Positions 52,793 to 62,398 of a stretch of DNA of 64,000 nucleotides are shown here, piece after piece (position 1 is the first letter of the stretch; every line of letters starts with the position of its first letter). The notes beneath the pieces are model-generated. The model saw nothing but the letters and a program-made list of their open reading frames with translations, was not told the DNA's origin and made no database searches. Position numbers and translations under genes: made by a program. The stretch comes from an uncultured Bacilli bacterium (GTDB taxonomy: Bacteria; Bacillota_I; Bacilli_A; RF39; UBA660): positions 1 to 64,000 of the forward strand of contig CAKOMR010000003.1 of the NCBI GenBank assembly GCA_934096705.1, in the 5' to 3' direction.

Positions 52793-55700
52793 TTCTTTTT
52801 TTCTTAAAAGTACACTAGCACCTAAAGCATTTACTAAAGTAAGCATAATATAAATGCTTCCATTACTTGTAGTATGTGGTGGAAGAGGTTCTTCATCAGG
52901 AACAATTACTCCTTTTCCATCTGTTTTATAGTAAACATTTATAATATTATCTTTTTCAGTAATCGTTAAAGGTAAATTTTCTACCATTTCAAGTACATAG
53001 TCAGTAGTTGATTTATCAGTGTATCTTTCAATTACATCACCATAAAAGGCATCAAATGTATCAGTTTTTGTTTCATCTAAAACTCTATCATAATAATATC
53101 TAACTTCGTAAGTATATTTACCTTTTACATAGTATACATTAATTACATCGCCGTCTTCGAAAATTTCAGGAATAGAACTTGGATTAGTCTTATCAAATAC
53201 ATAACCAACATATTTGTTTGTTACATTAATTCTATTAGCATCTACTTTTCCTGTAGTTTCTAGAACTTGTACTGTCTTAGTTACTTTTTCTATATCACTA
53301 GTTTGTAAAACACCATCTTTATAGTAGTTTACTGTATAGCTAATTTCTTTTGTTTGACTTTCATCAAGAATGTAATATACTTTTATAACTTCACCTGTTT
53401 TAATTTCATCAGGTATAATACTTGGATTAGATTCTTTGAATCTATATCCTACATATTTATCTTTAGTATTAATTTCAGATTTATTTACTGTTAAATTATC
53501 ACTTTCTAATACTTGTACTGTTTTTGTTACTACTTGTGTATCTTTTGTTTGAAGTACACCATCTATGTAGTATTCAACTGTATATGTTAATTCTTTTACT
53601 TTACTTTCATCAGTAACATAATAAACATCTATTACATCTCCATCTTCGAAAACTTCTGGAATAGAACTTGGATTAGTCTTATCAAACTTATATCCAAAAT
53701 ATTTATTTGTTACATTGATTTTGCTAGTATCTACTTTTCCTGTAGTTTCTAGAACTTGTACTGTCTTAGTTACTTTTTCTATATCACTAGTTTGTAAAAC
53801 ACCATCTTTATAGTAGTTTACTGTATAGCTAATTTCTTTTGTTTGACTTTCATCAAGAATGTAATATACTTTTATAACTTCACCTGTTTTAATTTCATCA
53901 GGTATAATACTTGGATTAGATTCTTTGAATCTATATCCTACATATTTATCTTTAGTATTAATTTCAGATTTATTTACTGTTAAATTATCACTTTCTAATA
54001 CTTGTACTGTTTTTGTTACTACTTGTGTATCTTTTGTTTGAAGTACACCATCTATGTAGTATTCAACTGTATATGTTAATTCTTTTACTTTACTTTCATC
54101 AGTAACATAATAAACATCTATTATATCACCATCTTTAAAAGTTTCAGGTATAACACTTGGTTCAGTTTTTTCAAACTTATATCCAAAATATTTATTTGTT
54201 ACATTGATTTTGCTAGTTTCTACCTTTCCTGTAGTTTCTAGAACTTGTACTGTCTTAGTTATTTTTTCTATATCACTAGTTTGTAAAACACCATCTTTAT
54301 AGTAATTTACTGTATAGCTAATTTCCTTTGTTTGACTTTCATCAAGAACATAGTAAACATCAATTACGTCTCCATTTTTGAAAGTTTCAGGAATAACACT
54401 AGGATTAGTTTTATCAAATTTATAACCAACATATTTGTTTGTTACATTAATTTTACTAATATCTACTTTTCCTGTAGTTTCTAAAACTTGTATTGTCTTA
54501 GTTACTTTTTCTGTATCACTAGTTTGTAAAACACCATCTTTATAGTAATTTACTGTATAACTAATTTCTTTTGTTTGAGTTTCATCTGCAACATAATAAA
54601 CTTTTATTACGTTTTCTTTTTCAGAACTTATGGCAGTAGTTTTATCTGGAGTAGCTTTATCAAATTTATAACCATATTTTGTATTAACTTTAATTTTTTC
54701 ATCAGTTACACCAAATTCTTTACCTTTTGCAAGTGTGCCTGTTTCTGTTAAATCTGCATCTTTAACATTATTATAATAATATTCTATAGTATAATCGTAT
54801 TTATCTACTTCCCAATATACTTCAGGATTTTCATCACAAGTAATAGTTTTTTCATTACCTTGTGAATCAGTATAACTTAAAGTAAATCCAGCATTTGTGG
54901 CATACCAACCATCATCAGTAATTTTGTCTTCATCAATTGTAATATCAAATGAGAATACTTTACCTTTTTCTGTAATGTCAAATTTTTCACTTGTATAAGT
55001 TTTGCCTTGAGCGTCTGTCATTACAAATTTTGCACCAATATTATCAGTTAAAGTTGCATTAGTACCAGCATCAGCTTTACCTATTATAGTAGCAATATCA
55101 GTAAATTTATTTACAATTGTTGTAGGATCTGATAAATATACATGATCTGCACCTGAAGCTACTTCACTTAGTATTGTACCATTGTAATCATATCCAATAG
55201 CAAATACTTCAGCGCTTTTTTGAACTGTTTTAGCCATTTCTTTTGTCTTGGCTTCAGTAGTAGCATCCATGTATGAGCCTGGACCTTGTGTATAACCGCC
55301 TTCATCATAATATAATGTTGGTTCACCATCACTTATTACAACAACATATTTAATAGCGTCTTTTTTTACATTTGATGCTGTTAATAATTTATTTGCTTCA
55401 TAAAGTCCAGCATGTAAGTTTGTTCCACCCTTTGGTGTTCCAAATTTTACATTAGAGAAATCTTTATTATCGAAATTTCTTAAAACTTTAGCATCATTAT
55501 AGGCATTATCAACTATTCCTAAAAAACCATCTTCATCAGCAAATGTTACAAGAGCAATCTTTGCGTTTGGTAATTTTTTATGTAATGTTGAAGCAAATGT
55601 TTTTGCACCATTAACAGCGCTTGTCCATTTTTTATCTTTAGAGCAATTATAACTATTACACATAGAATTAGATTTATCAAGAACTACAACAGCATAAACA

Positions 55701-55978
55701 TCTTTTTTATTTGAAGTTTCTGTTTTAACACTTTTACCTTTTACTTCAAAGGTAACATTGTATTTACCCTCTACATCAGTTTTAGATACTGTTTTAGTAA
55801 CTTGCACATCACCATCTTTAGCTAAACTACCTTTAGTTACAGTAACACTTTTATTACTAATTTGATTACCTAATCTTAAATCACCTTTCTGTTCTTTATA
55901 TTCTGCAAAAACCATAGTTGAAACTACTACTGCAACAAGAACAATTGCACTAGTAAAAAAATATTTTAGTTTCTTCAT
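52787..55978 (-). CDS. VWA-domain surface protein with eight MucBP-like repeats and sorting signal
   Basis: 1063 residues. Signal peptide (residues 1-26, cleavage after VFA), then a von Willebrand A domain with a full metal site (VVVLDKSNSMCNS, GTPKGGTNLHAG, VVISDGEPTLY), followed by eight repeats of about 80 residues (YTVNYYKDGVLQTSDTEKVT and so on, each ending near 'IPExF..GD.I.VYYV') resembling MucBP, likely a stalk. The C-terminus is EPLPPHTTSNG, a hydrophobic helix and RKKEN: a sortase-type signal of form x-P-x-T-x rather than LPXTG. AGGAGG lies before the ATG. An adhesin or pilus-tip-like role is inferred. Confidence 0.9.
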   Translation of the reverse strand: MKKLKYFFTSAIVLVAVVVSTMVFAEYKEQKGDLRLGNQISNKSVTVTKGSLAKDGDVQVTKTVSKTDVEGKYNVTFEVKGKSVKTETSNKKDVYAVVVLDKSNSMCNSYNCSKDKKWTSAVNGAKTFASTLHKKLPNAKIALVTFADEDGFLGIVDNAYNDAKVLRNFDNKDFSNVKFGTPKGGTNLHAGLYEANKLLTASNVKKDAIKYVVVISDGEPTLYYDEGGYTQGPGSYMDATTEAKTKEMAKTVQKSAEVFAIGYDYNGTILSEVASGADHVYLSDPTTIVNKFTDIATIIGKADAGTNATLTDNIGAKFVMTDAQGKTYTSEKFDITEKGKVFSFDITIDEDKITDDGWYATNAGFTLSYTDSQGNEKTITCDENPEVYWEVDKYDYTIEYYYNNVKDADLTETGTLAKGKEFGVTDEKIKVNTKYGYKFDKATPDKTTAISSEKENVIKVYYVADETQTKEISYTVNYYKDGVLQTSDTEKVTKTIQVLETTGKVDISKINVTNKYVGYKFDKTNPSVIPETFKNGDVIDVYYVLDESQTKEISYTVNYYKDGVLQTSDIEKITKTVQVLETTGKVETSKINVTNKYFGYKFEKTEPSVIPETFKDGDIIDVYYVTDESKVKELTYTVEYYIDGVLQTKDTQVVTKTVQVLESDNLTVNKSEINTKDKYVGYRFKESNPSIIPDEIKTGEVIKVYYILDESQTKEISYTVNYYKDGVLQTSDIEKVTKTVQVLETTGKVDTSKINVTNKYFGYKFDKTNPSSIPEVFEDGDVIDVYYVTDESKVKELTYTVEYYIDGVLQTKDTQVVTKTVQVLESDNLTVNKSEINTKDKYVGYRFKESNPSIIPDEIKTGEVIKVYYILDESQTKEISYTVNYYKDGVLQTSDIEKVTKTVQVLETTGKVDANRINVTNKYVGYVFDKTNPSSIPEIFEDGDVINVYYVKGKYTYEVRYYYDRVLDETKTDTFDAFYGDVIERYTDKSTTDYVLEMVENLPLTITEKDNIINVYYKTDGKGVIVPDEEPLPPHTTSNGSIYIMLTLVNALGASVLLRKKEN
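53240..53634 (-). repeat. Perfect long repeat in VWA gene, copy 1
   Basis: About 395 bases identical, as far as I can see by direct comparison, to 53729-54123; period 489 bases, which is two protein repeat units. In frame. Confidence 0.85.
53729..54123 (-). repeat. Perfect long repeat in VWA gene, copy 2
   Basis: Second copy of the 53240-53634 repeat. The sequences diverge abruptly at 54124 (and 53635). Confidence 0.85.
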
Positions 55979-56005
55979 AAACCAAAAACCTCCTGATGGT
56001 TTACT

Positions 56006-56034
56006 ATACTACCATACAAAAATATTATTGTCAA
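56006..56034 (-). promoter_or_regulatory. Promoter of VWA surface protein gene
   Basis: Minus strand TTGACA (56029-56034), 17-base spacer and TAGTAT (56006-56011). A 9-bp inverted repeat (CTATACTAC at 56004-56012, GTAGTATAG at 56055-56063) overlaps the -10 box and brackets the promoter, a possible operator. Confidence 0.65.
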
Positions 56035-56242
56035 TTAACATTTTCCTTTCTCTAGTAGTATAGAAATAATTATTCAAATTTATACAAAAAAAACCAAATT
56101 TTGGAAAATTTGATTATTTATTTTAATATTAATAATTTTTAAATTATTGAAATATCAACAAGCAATCTTGTTATTTATCTAATATAGTAAGGTTTTAACA
56201 CATTTCAAATTATATAGAAATATTAAAAAAGCACAGAAAACG

Positions 56243-56968
56243 CTAAAAAATTTCTTTTGCTATAACAAGCATATATTTATTTTTATATTTACTATATTCT
56301 TTTAAATTACTACATGTTTGAATTATTAATAAATTATCATTTGCATTTACATTTACACCAGTTTCATAAAATGATTTATTTTTAAGTTTTTGATAATGTG
56401 CCTCTTTTTCTTCTTTAGAAGTAAAATCTATTTTCATGTAATCCCAATCTTTAGTTTCTACGTATGCAGAAAAGATTTGATATTTTCTTACTTTTTTAGT
56501 AGTAGAAATGTAAACATACTTATGCTCTTTATAATAATCTTCATTTACATAATTTTCGATAATCATTATTGGAAGCATGTAATTTGGGGAACTATGACCA
56601 AATATTAAAAGTTTTTCACTTTCATCAATATCAACTCTATAATCTAAAAAGATTGAACCATTTATGTTATATGTTTTATCTGGTAAATGATTTAAATAAT
56701 AACTATTATCTTTTCCTTGCATTACAGCGGTATTAAAATCAGTATTATTAATTTGAATAGTCCCTACTACATCATCATTATTATATTCTTTTTTTAATGA
56801 AGTAATTTTTTCTTCATATGCTTCTTCTTTATTATCAGGTAAATCTTTTGATACTAAAATAAAATTATCATATTTACCAACGTTATAATACTCTAAAACA
56901 AAATATACTGATAAAACTGTAAGCACTATAACTGGAATTATAACTAATAGTTTATTAATAATTTTCAT
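56243..56968 (-). CDS. Second class B-like sortase
   Basis: 241 residues. Membrane helix at about 5-25, then VVGTIQINNTDFNTAVMQGK, NINGSIFLDYRVDIDES, catalytic His in LLIFGHSSPNYM and Cys in LLIIQTCSNLKEYSKY. The region after Cys ends KNKYMLVIAKEIF and has no Arg, where a conserved one is expected. It is upstream of and co-oriented with the VWA surface protein, so that protein is the likely substrate. No clear promoter seen; AAGGAAG lies before the ATG. Confidence 0.85.
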   Translation of the reverse strand: MKIINKLLVIIPVIVLTVLSVYFVLEYYNVGKYDNFILVSKDLPDNKEEAYEEKITSLKKEYNNDDVVGTIQINNTDFNTAVMQGKDNSYYLNHLPDKTYNINGSIFLDYRVDIDESEKLLIFGHSSPNYMLPIMIIENYVNEDYYKEHKYVYISTTKKVRKYQIFSAYVETKDWDYMKIDFTSKEEKEAHYQKLKNKSFYETGVNVNANDNLLIIQTCSNLKEYSKYKNKYMLVIAKEIF

Positions 56969-57118
56969 AAGTTTTCTTCCTTTTCAAAAAAATTATAGCA
57001 TTATTATATTATATATGTAAACTTAAAATATTATATTTCATAATTCTTATTTTATTAGGTAAACTATATTTATAAAGTTTTTAATTGATGGTAAAATATT
57101 AAAGAAAAGGAGATTATT

Positions 57119-59068
57119 ATGTTTAAATTAGTTTCTAAATATAAGCCTGCGGGAGATCAAAATAATGCAATTGAAAAGCTTACTAATGGCGTAAATAATA
57201 ATGAAAAACATCAAGTTTTATTGGGAGCAACTGGTACCGGAAAAACATTTACAATTGCTAATGTAATTGCAAAAACAGGAAAACCAACTTTAGTTTTATC
57301 TCATAATAAAACTTTGGCTGGACAACTTTATGCAGAGCTTAAGGAAATGTTTCCCGAAAACCATGTTGAGTACTTTGTTTCTTATTACGATTATTATCAA
57401 CCCGAAGCATATGTTCCCTCATCAGATACTTATATTGAAAAAGACTCTTCGATAAATGATGAAATAGATGAGCTTAGACATAAAGCAACATCTGCATTAA
57501 TTAATTATAAGGATGTTATTGTAGTGTCAAGCGTATCTTGTATTTACAATATTGGACAAAAAGAAGACTATGAAAAAAACATGTTTGTTATAAATTTAAA
57601 TGATAAGTTTTCTAGAAATTACATTATTTCCAAACTCGTAGATATGACATATGAAAGAAATGAAATGGATTTTCATCGTGGTACATTTAGAGTTCGTGGA
57701 AATAGTATAGATATTGTTCCCATAAATGAAAAAAGTGAGGCTATTAAAATTACTTTGGATGATGATATTGTTTCTTCGATTGTAATATTTGACCCACTTA
57801 CAGGTAGCGTACTTAAAAGAAAGCAAACTGTAATTATTTCTCCAGCATCTTTATTTGTAACAAGTAAAGAAACATTGGAGATAGCTACGAAAAATATTGA
57901 AATTGAACTTCAGGAAAGGCTTAAGGAATTACACGAGCAAAATAAATTAATCGAAGAACAAAGACTTAAAGAAAGAACTAATTATGATATTGAAATGCTA
58001 AGAGAAACAGGATTTTGTAATGGTATTGAAAACTACTCAAGGCATTTATCTTTGAAAAAAGAAGGAGAAACTCCTACAACACTTATGGATTTCTTTCCTA
58101 AAGATTATTTACTTGTTATTGATGAAAGTCATGTTACCCTTCCCCAAGTAAGAGCCATGTATAATGGTGACAGAATGCGTAAACAAACTTTAGTCGATTA
58201 TGGTTTTAGACTTCCAAGTGCTCTTGATAACAGGCCTTTAAAGTTCGAGGAATTTAATGATAAAATAAATGAAGTTATTTATGTATCCGCAACTCCCGGA
58301 GACTATGAACTATCACTTACTAATAACAAATATGTTGAACAAATAATTAGACCTACAGGTCTTTTAGACCCAACTATCGAAGTAAAGAAAACCGAAGGAC
58401 AAATTGATGATATTGTTTCACAAATCAATAGATGCAAAGAAAATAATGAAAGAGTTTTAATTACTACACTTACAATTAAAATGAGTGAAGAATTAACTGA
58501 TTATTTAAAAAGTTTAAACATTAAAGTTGCTTATTTACATAATGAAGTAAAAACTTTAGAAAGACTTAAAATCATTCATGATTTAAGAGCTGGTGTATAC
58601 GATTGTATCGTAGGAATTAACCTATTAAGAGAGGGACTTGATATTCCCGAGGTAAGTTTAATATGTATACTTGATGCTGATAAACAAGGATTTTTAAGAA
58701 GTACAAGAAGTTTAATTCAAACTATAGGTAGAGCCGCGAGAAATAAAAATGGTCATGTTATAATGTATGCTGATAATTATAGTGAAGCTATGAATGAAGC
58801 CATTAAAGAAACCCAAAGAAGAAGAAAAATCCAAGAGGAATACAACATTTTACATAATATTACACCACAGACAATTATTAAAAGTATTAAAGAACTTCCT
58901 ACAACTGATGAAACAAATGGCAAAACTAAAACTAAATTAAGTAAAAAAGATAAAGCTGAAATGATTATAAACCTTGAAAATGAAATGAGAGAAGCCGCTA
59001 AAAATCTTGACTTTGAAAAAGCAATGGAACTTAGGGATATTCTTTTTGAAATCAAAGGTTCAAAATAA
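57119..59068 (+). CDS. uvrB: Excinuclease ABC subunit B
   Basis: 649 residues. DNA damage-verifying helicase of nucleotide excision repair. Walker A QVLLGATGTGKTFTIANV, the beta-hairpin YYDYYQPEAYVPSSDTYI, IDESHVTLPQVRAMY (motif II), ISATPGDYEL-like YVSATPGDYEL, LREGLDIPEVSLICILDADK and QTIGRAARNKNGHV (motif VI), and a C-terminal UVR motif (LENEMREAAKNLDFEKAMEL) that binds UvrC. AAGGAG lies before the ATG. uvrA, its common neighbour, is not in the window. Confidence 0.96.
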   Translation: MFKLVSKYKPAGDQNNAIEKLTNGVNNNEKHQVLLGATGTGKTFTIANVIAKTGKPTLVLSHNKTLAGQLYAELKEMFPENHVEYFVSYYDYYQPEAYVPSSDTYIEKDSSINDEIDELRHKATSALINYKDVIVVSSVSCIYNIGQKEDYEKNMFVINLNDKFSRNYIISKLVDMTYERNEMDFHRGTFRVRGNSIDIVPINEKSEAIKITLDDDIVSSIVIFDPLTGSVLKRKQTVIISPASLFVTSKETLEIATKNIEIELQERLKELHEQNKLIEEQRLKERTNYDIEMLRETGFCNGIENYSRHLSLKKEGETPTTLMDFFPKDYLLVIDESHVTLPQVRAMYNGDRMRKQTLVDYGFRLPSALDNRPLKFEEFNDKINEVIYVSATPGDYELSLTNNKYVEQIIRPTGLLDPTIEVKKTEGQIDDIVSQINRCKENNERVLITTLTIKMSEELTDYLKSLNIKVAYLHNEVKTLERLKIIHDLRAGVYDCIVGINLLREGLDIPEVSLICILDADKQGFLRSTRSLIQTIGRAARNKNGHVIMYADNYSEAMNEAIKETQRRRKIQEEYNILHNITPQTIIKSIKELPTTDETNGKTKTKLSKKDKAEMIINLENEMREAAKNLDFEKAMELRDILFEIKGSK

Positions 59069-59102
59069 TTTGATATTATGATAGAATACTAGAAAGGTAG
59101 AT

Positions 59103-60188
59103 ATGGCAAAAAGAAGAAAAAAAATTAAAAAAAGTGGAATTTTATTTATATTAATAATAGTCTTTATAATAGGGTTTTTCTTACTTAATAAAAAAGATGA
59201 TAAACCTAGTAATAAAACTATATCAATTATGAAAGAAAATAACATTGATGAAAAGTATTATTCTAAGACTTTAGAATATGTTTTACTTAATGGAATATAT
59301 GATGAAAAGTATTTAAATGAATATAAAGACATAGAGTTTAATAACGAAGATAATTTTGGAAATATTTTAACTACATTTCTTCCTAAAGGATATAAAGGAA
59401 AAGAAATAAATTATATTTTAAAACTAAGTGACAAAAACATTGATATTTTAAAAAATGAGGACTACAAAGATATAAGTAATTATTATCAATATAAAAATTT
59501 TGATGCAAGTAAAATAGAAAGATATAATGATTATAAAACTTTAAGTGATGAAAGTTATCAAAACGTTATAACTATGGTAAATATTAATATTGATTTACCC
59601 TACTATAGTGATACTAAAATGGTTGAAAATGCTGATGATGTACTTGTCCTTGTAAATAAATATAACTATCTTCCTAAAGGATATAAACCAAGTGACTTAG
59701 ATTATCTTGATGGAGCATATGGTAATAAAGTTCCTATTAGAAAAATAATTAAAGAATCATTTTTAGCTTTACAAGAAAGTGCTAAAAACGAAATTAATAT
59801 AACATTAATGCCTACGACTGCATTTAGGGAAGAAAGTTTTCAAGAAACTCTTTATAATAACTATGTAAAATCTTATGGTAAAAGTGATGCTGATACATTT
59901 TCTGCAAGGCCAGGATATTCTGAACATCAAACTGGGCTTGCTATAGACCTTAAAAATATTGCAATCAAAGGAAATATTAGATTAACCGATGAAAACTATG
60001 ATTGGCTTGAAAATAATGCTTATAAATATGGATTCATAATACGTTTTCCAGAAAATAAAGAAAACATTACAGGTTATCAATTTGAAAATTGGCATATTCG
60101 TTATGTTGGTAAAGAAAATGCTAAAATAATGCATGAAGAAAACCTTTGTCTCGAGGAATATATTGATTTGCATATAAAAAGTTATTAA
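59103..60188 (+). CDS. Membrane-anchored M15 D,D-carboxypeptidase (VanY-like)
   Basis: 361 residues. Basic start, one membrane helix (about 13-29), a spacer region of about 190 residues, then a LAS-type metallopeptidase domain: RPGYSEHQTGLAIDL (zinc His and Asp in H-x6-D), and FENWHIRYVGKENAK (catalytic Glu, zinc His). It would remove D-Ala from peptidoglycan stems outside the cell, alongside DacA. AAAGGTAG precedes the ATG; 34 bases after uvrB, so possibly co-transcribed. Confidence 0.9.
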   Translation: MAKRRKKIKKSGILFILIIVFIIGFFLLNKKDDKPSNKTISIMKENNIDEKYYSKTLEYVLLNGIYDEKYLNEYKDIEFNNEDNFGNILTTFLPKGYKGKEINYILKLSDKNIDILKNEDYKDISNYYQYKNFDASKIERYNDYKTLSDESYQNVITMVNINIDLPYYSDTKMVENADDVLVLVNKYNYLPKGYKPSDLDYLDGAYGNKVPIRKIIKESFLALQESAKNEINITLMPTTAFREESFQETLYNNYVKSYGKSDADTFSARPGYSEHQTGLAIDLKNIAIKGNIRLTDENYDWLENNAYKYGFIIRFPENKENITGYQFENWHIRYVGKENAKIMHEENLCLEEYIDLHIKSY

Positions 60189-60221
60189 TGTAATAGTTTT
60201 GCTATTACATTTTTTTGTTGC
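60189..60221 (+). terminator. Terminator of vanY-like gene
   Basis: TGTAATAG-ttttg-CTATTACA followed by seven T directly after the stop. Confidence 0.85.
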
Positions 60222-60223
60222 AT

Positions 60224-60250
60224 AAAAAAAGGAAGATAAACTTCCTAATC
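60224..60250 (-). terminator. Terminator of zinc peptidase gene
   Basis: Minus strand AGGAAG-tttat-CTTCCT followed by a T run; it overlaps the last codons of the gene ending at 60245. Confidence 0.8.
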
Positions 60251-60910
60251 ACTATCTCTTGCCATTAAAATAAGTCTAAATATCTGAATTGCACTTGCTA
60301 AAACACCTGCTACATAAGTTAATGCTGCACTAACTAACACCTTTTTAACGCCACTTTTTTCTTCTTTATTTGCAAGTTTTAAAGAATCAATTTCTTTTCC
60401 GGCCCTTTTACTTGCATTAAACTCAACTGGTAAAGTTATTATTTGAAATAATAATCCTAAAGCAGTTAAAGCAATACCTATATAAACTAAATCTAGTGCT
60501 TCAAATAAAAAGCCAATAAGAATAATATAATATGAAATTGATGTTGCAATATTTACAATTGGATAAATAAATGAACGTAATCTTAAGAAAAAGTATCCCT
60601 CTTTATCTTGAAGTGCATGTCCACATTCGTGAGCGGCAATAGCAATTGAAGCAACACTATCACTTTGATATACATTATGTGAAAGTCTAATTACTTTTCT
60701 TTTAGGATCATAATGATCAGTTAAATAACCATTTGTTTCAACAACATAAATATTTGAAAGGCCATTTTTTTCAAGTATCTTTCTTGCAACATCTCCACCA
60801 TTTAAACCGCAATTGTTTATTTTTTTAGAATATACACCATAATTAATTCTAACAAATATATCAGCCACTAAAGGGACAATTATAATAATTAAAAATAAAA
60901 TTAAATCCAT
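60245..60910 (-). CDS. Zinc metallopeptidase, YugP type
   Basis: 221 residues: an N-terminal membrane helix, a metallopeptidase segment with IAIAAHECGHALQDKEGYFF (HExxH-like HECGH zinc site), and three further helices. This is the neutral zinc metallopeptidase 2 (YugP) family, about 225 residues; its substrate is unknown. Its ATG overlaps the cysS stop, with GAGGTGA before it, so it is translationally coupled to cysS. Confidence 0.88.
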   Translation of the reverse strand: MDLILFLIIIIVPLVADIFVRINYGVYSKKINNCGLNGGDVARKILEKNGLSNIYVVETNGYLTDHYDPKRKVIRLSHNVYQSDSVASIAIAAHECGHALQDKEGYFFLRLRSFIYPIVNIATSISYYIILIGFLFEALDLVYIGIALTALGLLFQIITLPVEFNASKRAGKEIDSLKLANKEEKSGVKKVLVSAALTYVAGVLASAIQIFRLILMARDSD

Positions 60911-62298
60911 TACTTCACCTCATATGTAGTACCTTCTCTAGTATCTTTTAATAAAATACCTTTTGAAAGTAACTCCTCTCTAATTGTATCAGCTAAAGCA
61001 AAATCTTTATTTTCTTTTGCTATACGTCTTTTTTCAATCATTTCATTTATATAATTTTCATCTAAATTATGAGTTTTTTCTTTTGTCAAATCAAGTGATA
61101 ACACTTCATCCCACTTATTAACAAGTTCATATTTTGTAATATCATTTGTATGTTCATCTTTAAGTAAATCATATAATAATGTAATTGCATTCGCAGTATT
61201 TAAATCATCTTTTAAATATTCTGTAAATTTATTATTATAAAATTCATAGGCATCTGAGTTTACATTACCATCTTTTTTCAAAGATAATACTTTATTTTTT
61301 AATTTTTTATATGCAATTTCTGCTCCGTCAAGGGAAGCATAAGAAAATGTAAGTTGTCTTCGATAATGAGATTGCAAGCACATGAATCTGAATGAAAGTG
61401 GATTATAGCCTTTTTGAATTAATGTTTGAACTGTTAAAATGTCTCCCTTACTTTTACTCATCTTACCAGATTCATCATTTAAATGTTCATTATGAAACCA
61501 ATAATTACACCATTTATGTCCTAAATAACTTTCTGATTGAGCAATTTCATTTGTATGGTGCGGAAAAATATTATCAACTCCTCCGCCATGAATATCTAAA
61601 TGCTCTCCCAAATATTTAATTGATATTCCAGAGCATTCAATATGCCATCCGGGATAACCTGTTCCAAATGGAGAGTCCCATTTTAGTTCTTGGTCATCAA
61701 ATTTAGATTTAGTAAACCATAAAGCAAAGTCAGCTTGATTACGTTTATTTTCATCAAAATCTACTCCATCACGAGCACCAATTACCATTTCATCTTCCTT
61801 ATGATTTGTTAAAACATAATAGTCTTTTAATTTAGATACATCAAAATAAACATTACCACCAGCTTTATATGCATATCCAGTATCAAGAAGTTTACTTATG
61901 ATTTTTATGTATTCATCTATATTATCAGTAGCGTTACTTACTATTTCAGGCATTTTACAATTTAAAGCTTCAAAGTCTTTAAAAAATGCATCTTTATAAA
62001 AAGCCGCTATATCAAGTACTGACTTATGTTCTTTTTTAGCACTTTGAACCATTTTATCATCACCTGAATCACTATCAGATGTTAAGTGTCCTACATCGGT
62101 TATATTCATACATCTTGTAACATCAAATCCAATAAATCTTAAGGTTTTATCAAGTATATCGTGACCAATATAATTTCTCATATTACCAATATGTGCATAA
62201 TGATAAACTGTTGGGCCACATGTATAAAACGTAACCTTTCCTTCTTTCCAAGGAATGAATACTTCTTCTTTATGTGTTAATGTATTATATATTTTCAT
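60910..62298 (-). CDS. cysS: Cysteinyl-tRNA synthetase
   Basis: 462 residues, class I. HIGH motif TVYHYAHIGNMRNYIGHDIL, zinc ligands at FYTCGPT, GWHIECSGISIKYLG and the His/Glu of HHTNEIAQSESYLG, KMSKS motif NDESGKMSKSKGDILT, then the helical anticodon-binding end. GGGAG precedes the ATG, and TATAAT lies upstream (about 62320), so it may have its own promoter behind the gltX terminator. No T-box core is visible in the 89-base gap. Confidence 0.95.
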   Translation of the reverse strand: MKIYNTLTHKEEVFIPWKEGKVTFYTCGPTVYHYAHIGNMRNYIGHDILDKTLRFIGFDVTRCMNITDVGHLTSDSDSGDDKMVQSAKKEHKSVLDIAAFYKDAFFKDFEALNCKMPEIVSNATDNIDEYIKIISKLLDTGYAYKAGGNVYFDVSKLKDYYVLTNHKEDEMVIGARDGVDFDENKRNQADFALWFTKSKFDDQELKWDSPFGTGYPGWHIECSGISIKYLGEHLDIHGGGVDNIFPHHTNEIAQSESYLGHKWCNYWFHNEHLNDESGKMSKSKGDILTVQTLIQKGYNPLSFRFMCLQSHYRRQLTFSYASLDGAEIAYKKLKNKVLSLKKDGNVNSDAYEFYNNKFTEYLKDDLNTANAITLLYDLLKDEHTNDITKYELVNKWDEVLSLDLTKEKTHNLDENYINEMIEKRRIAKENKDFALADTIREELLSKGILLKDTREGTTYEVK

Positions 62299-62374
62299 AA
62301 TTTTTCTCCCTATTAATATATTATACTATATTTTAGTTAAAACAAAAAGGTTAAAAAGTAAAATTATGTCCATT

Positions 62375-62398
62375 AAAAAAGAAGGCTTTACCTTCTTA
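62375..62398 (-). terminator. Terminator at the end of gltX
   Basis: Minus strand AGAAGG-taaag-CCTTCT followed by T run, with the gltX stop codon in the loop. Confidence 0.8.

Noticed and set aside
62299..62387. T-box or other riboswitch before cysS
   Set aside because: Only 89 bases, containing the gltX terminator and a TATAAT; no T-box core sequence.
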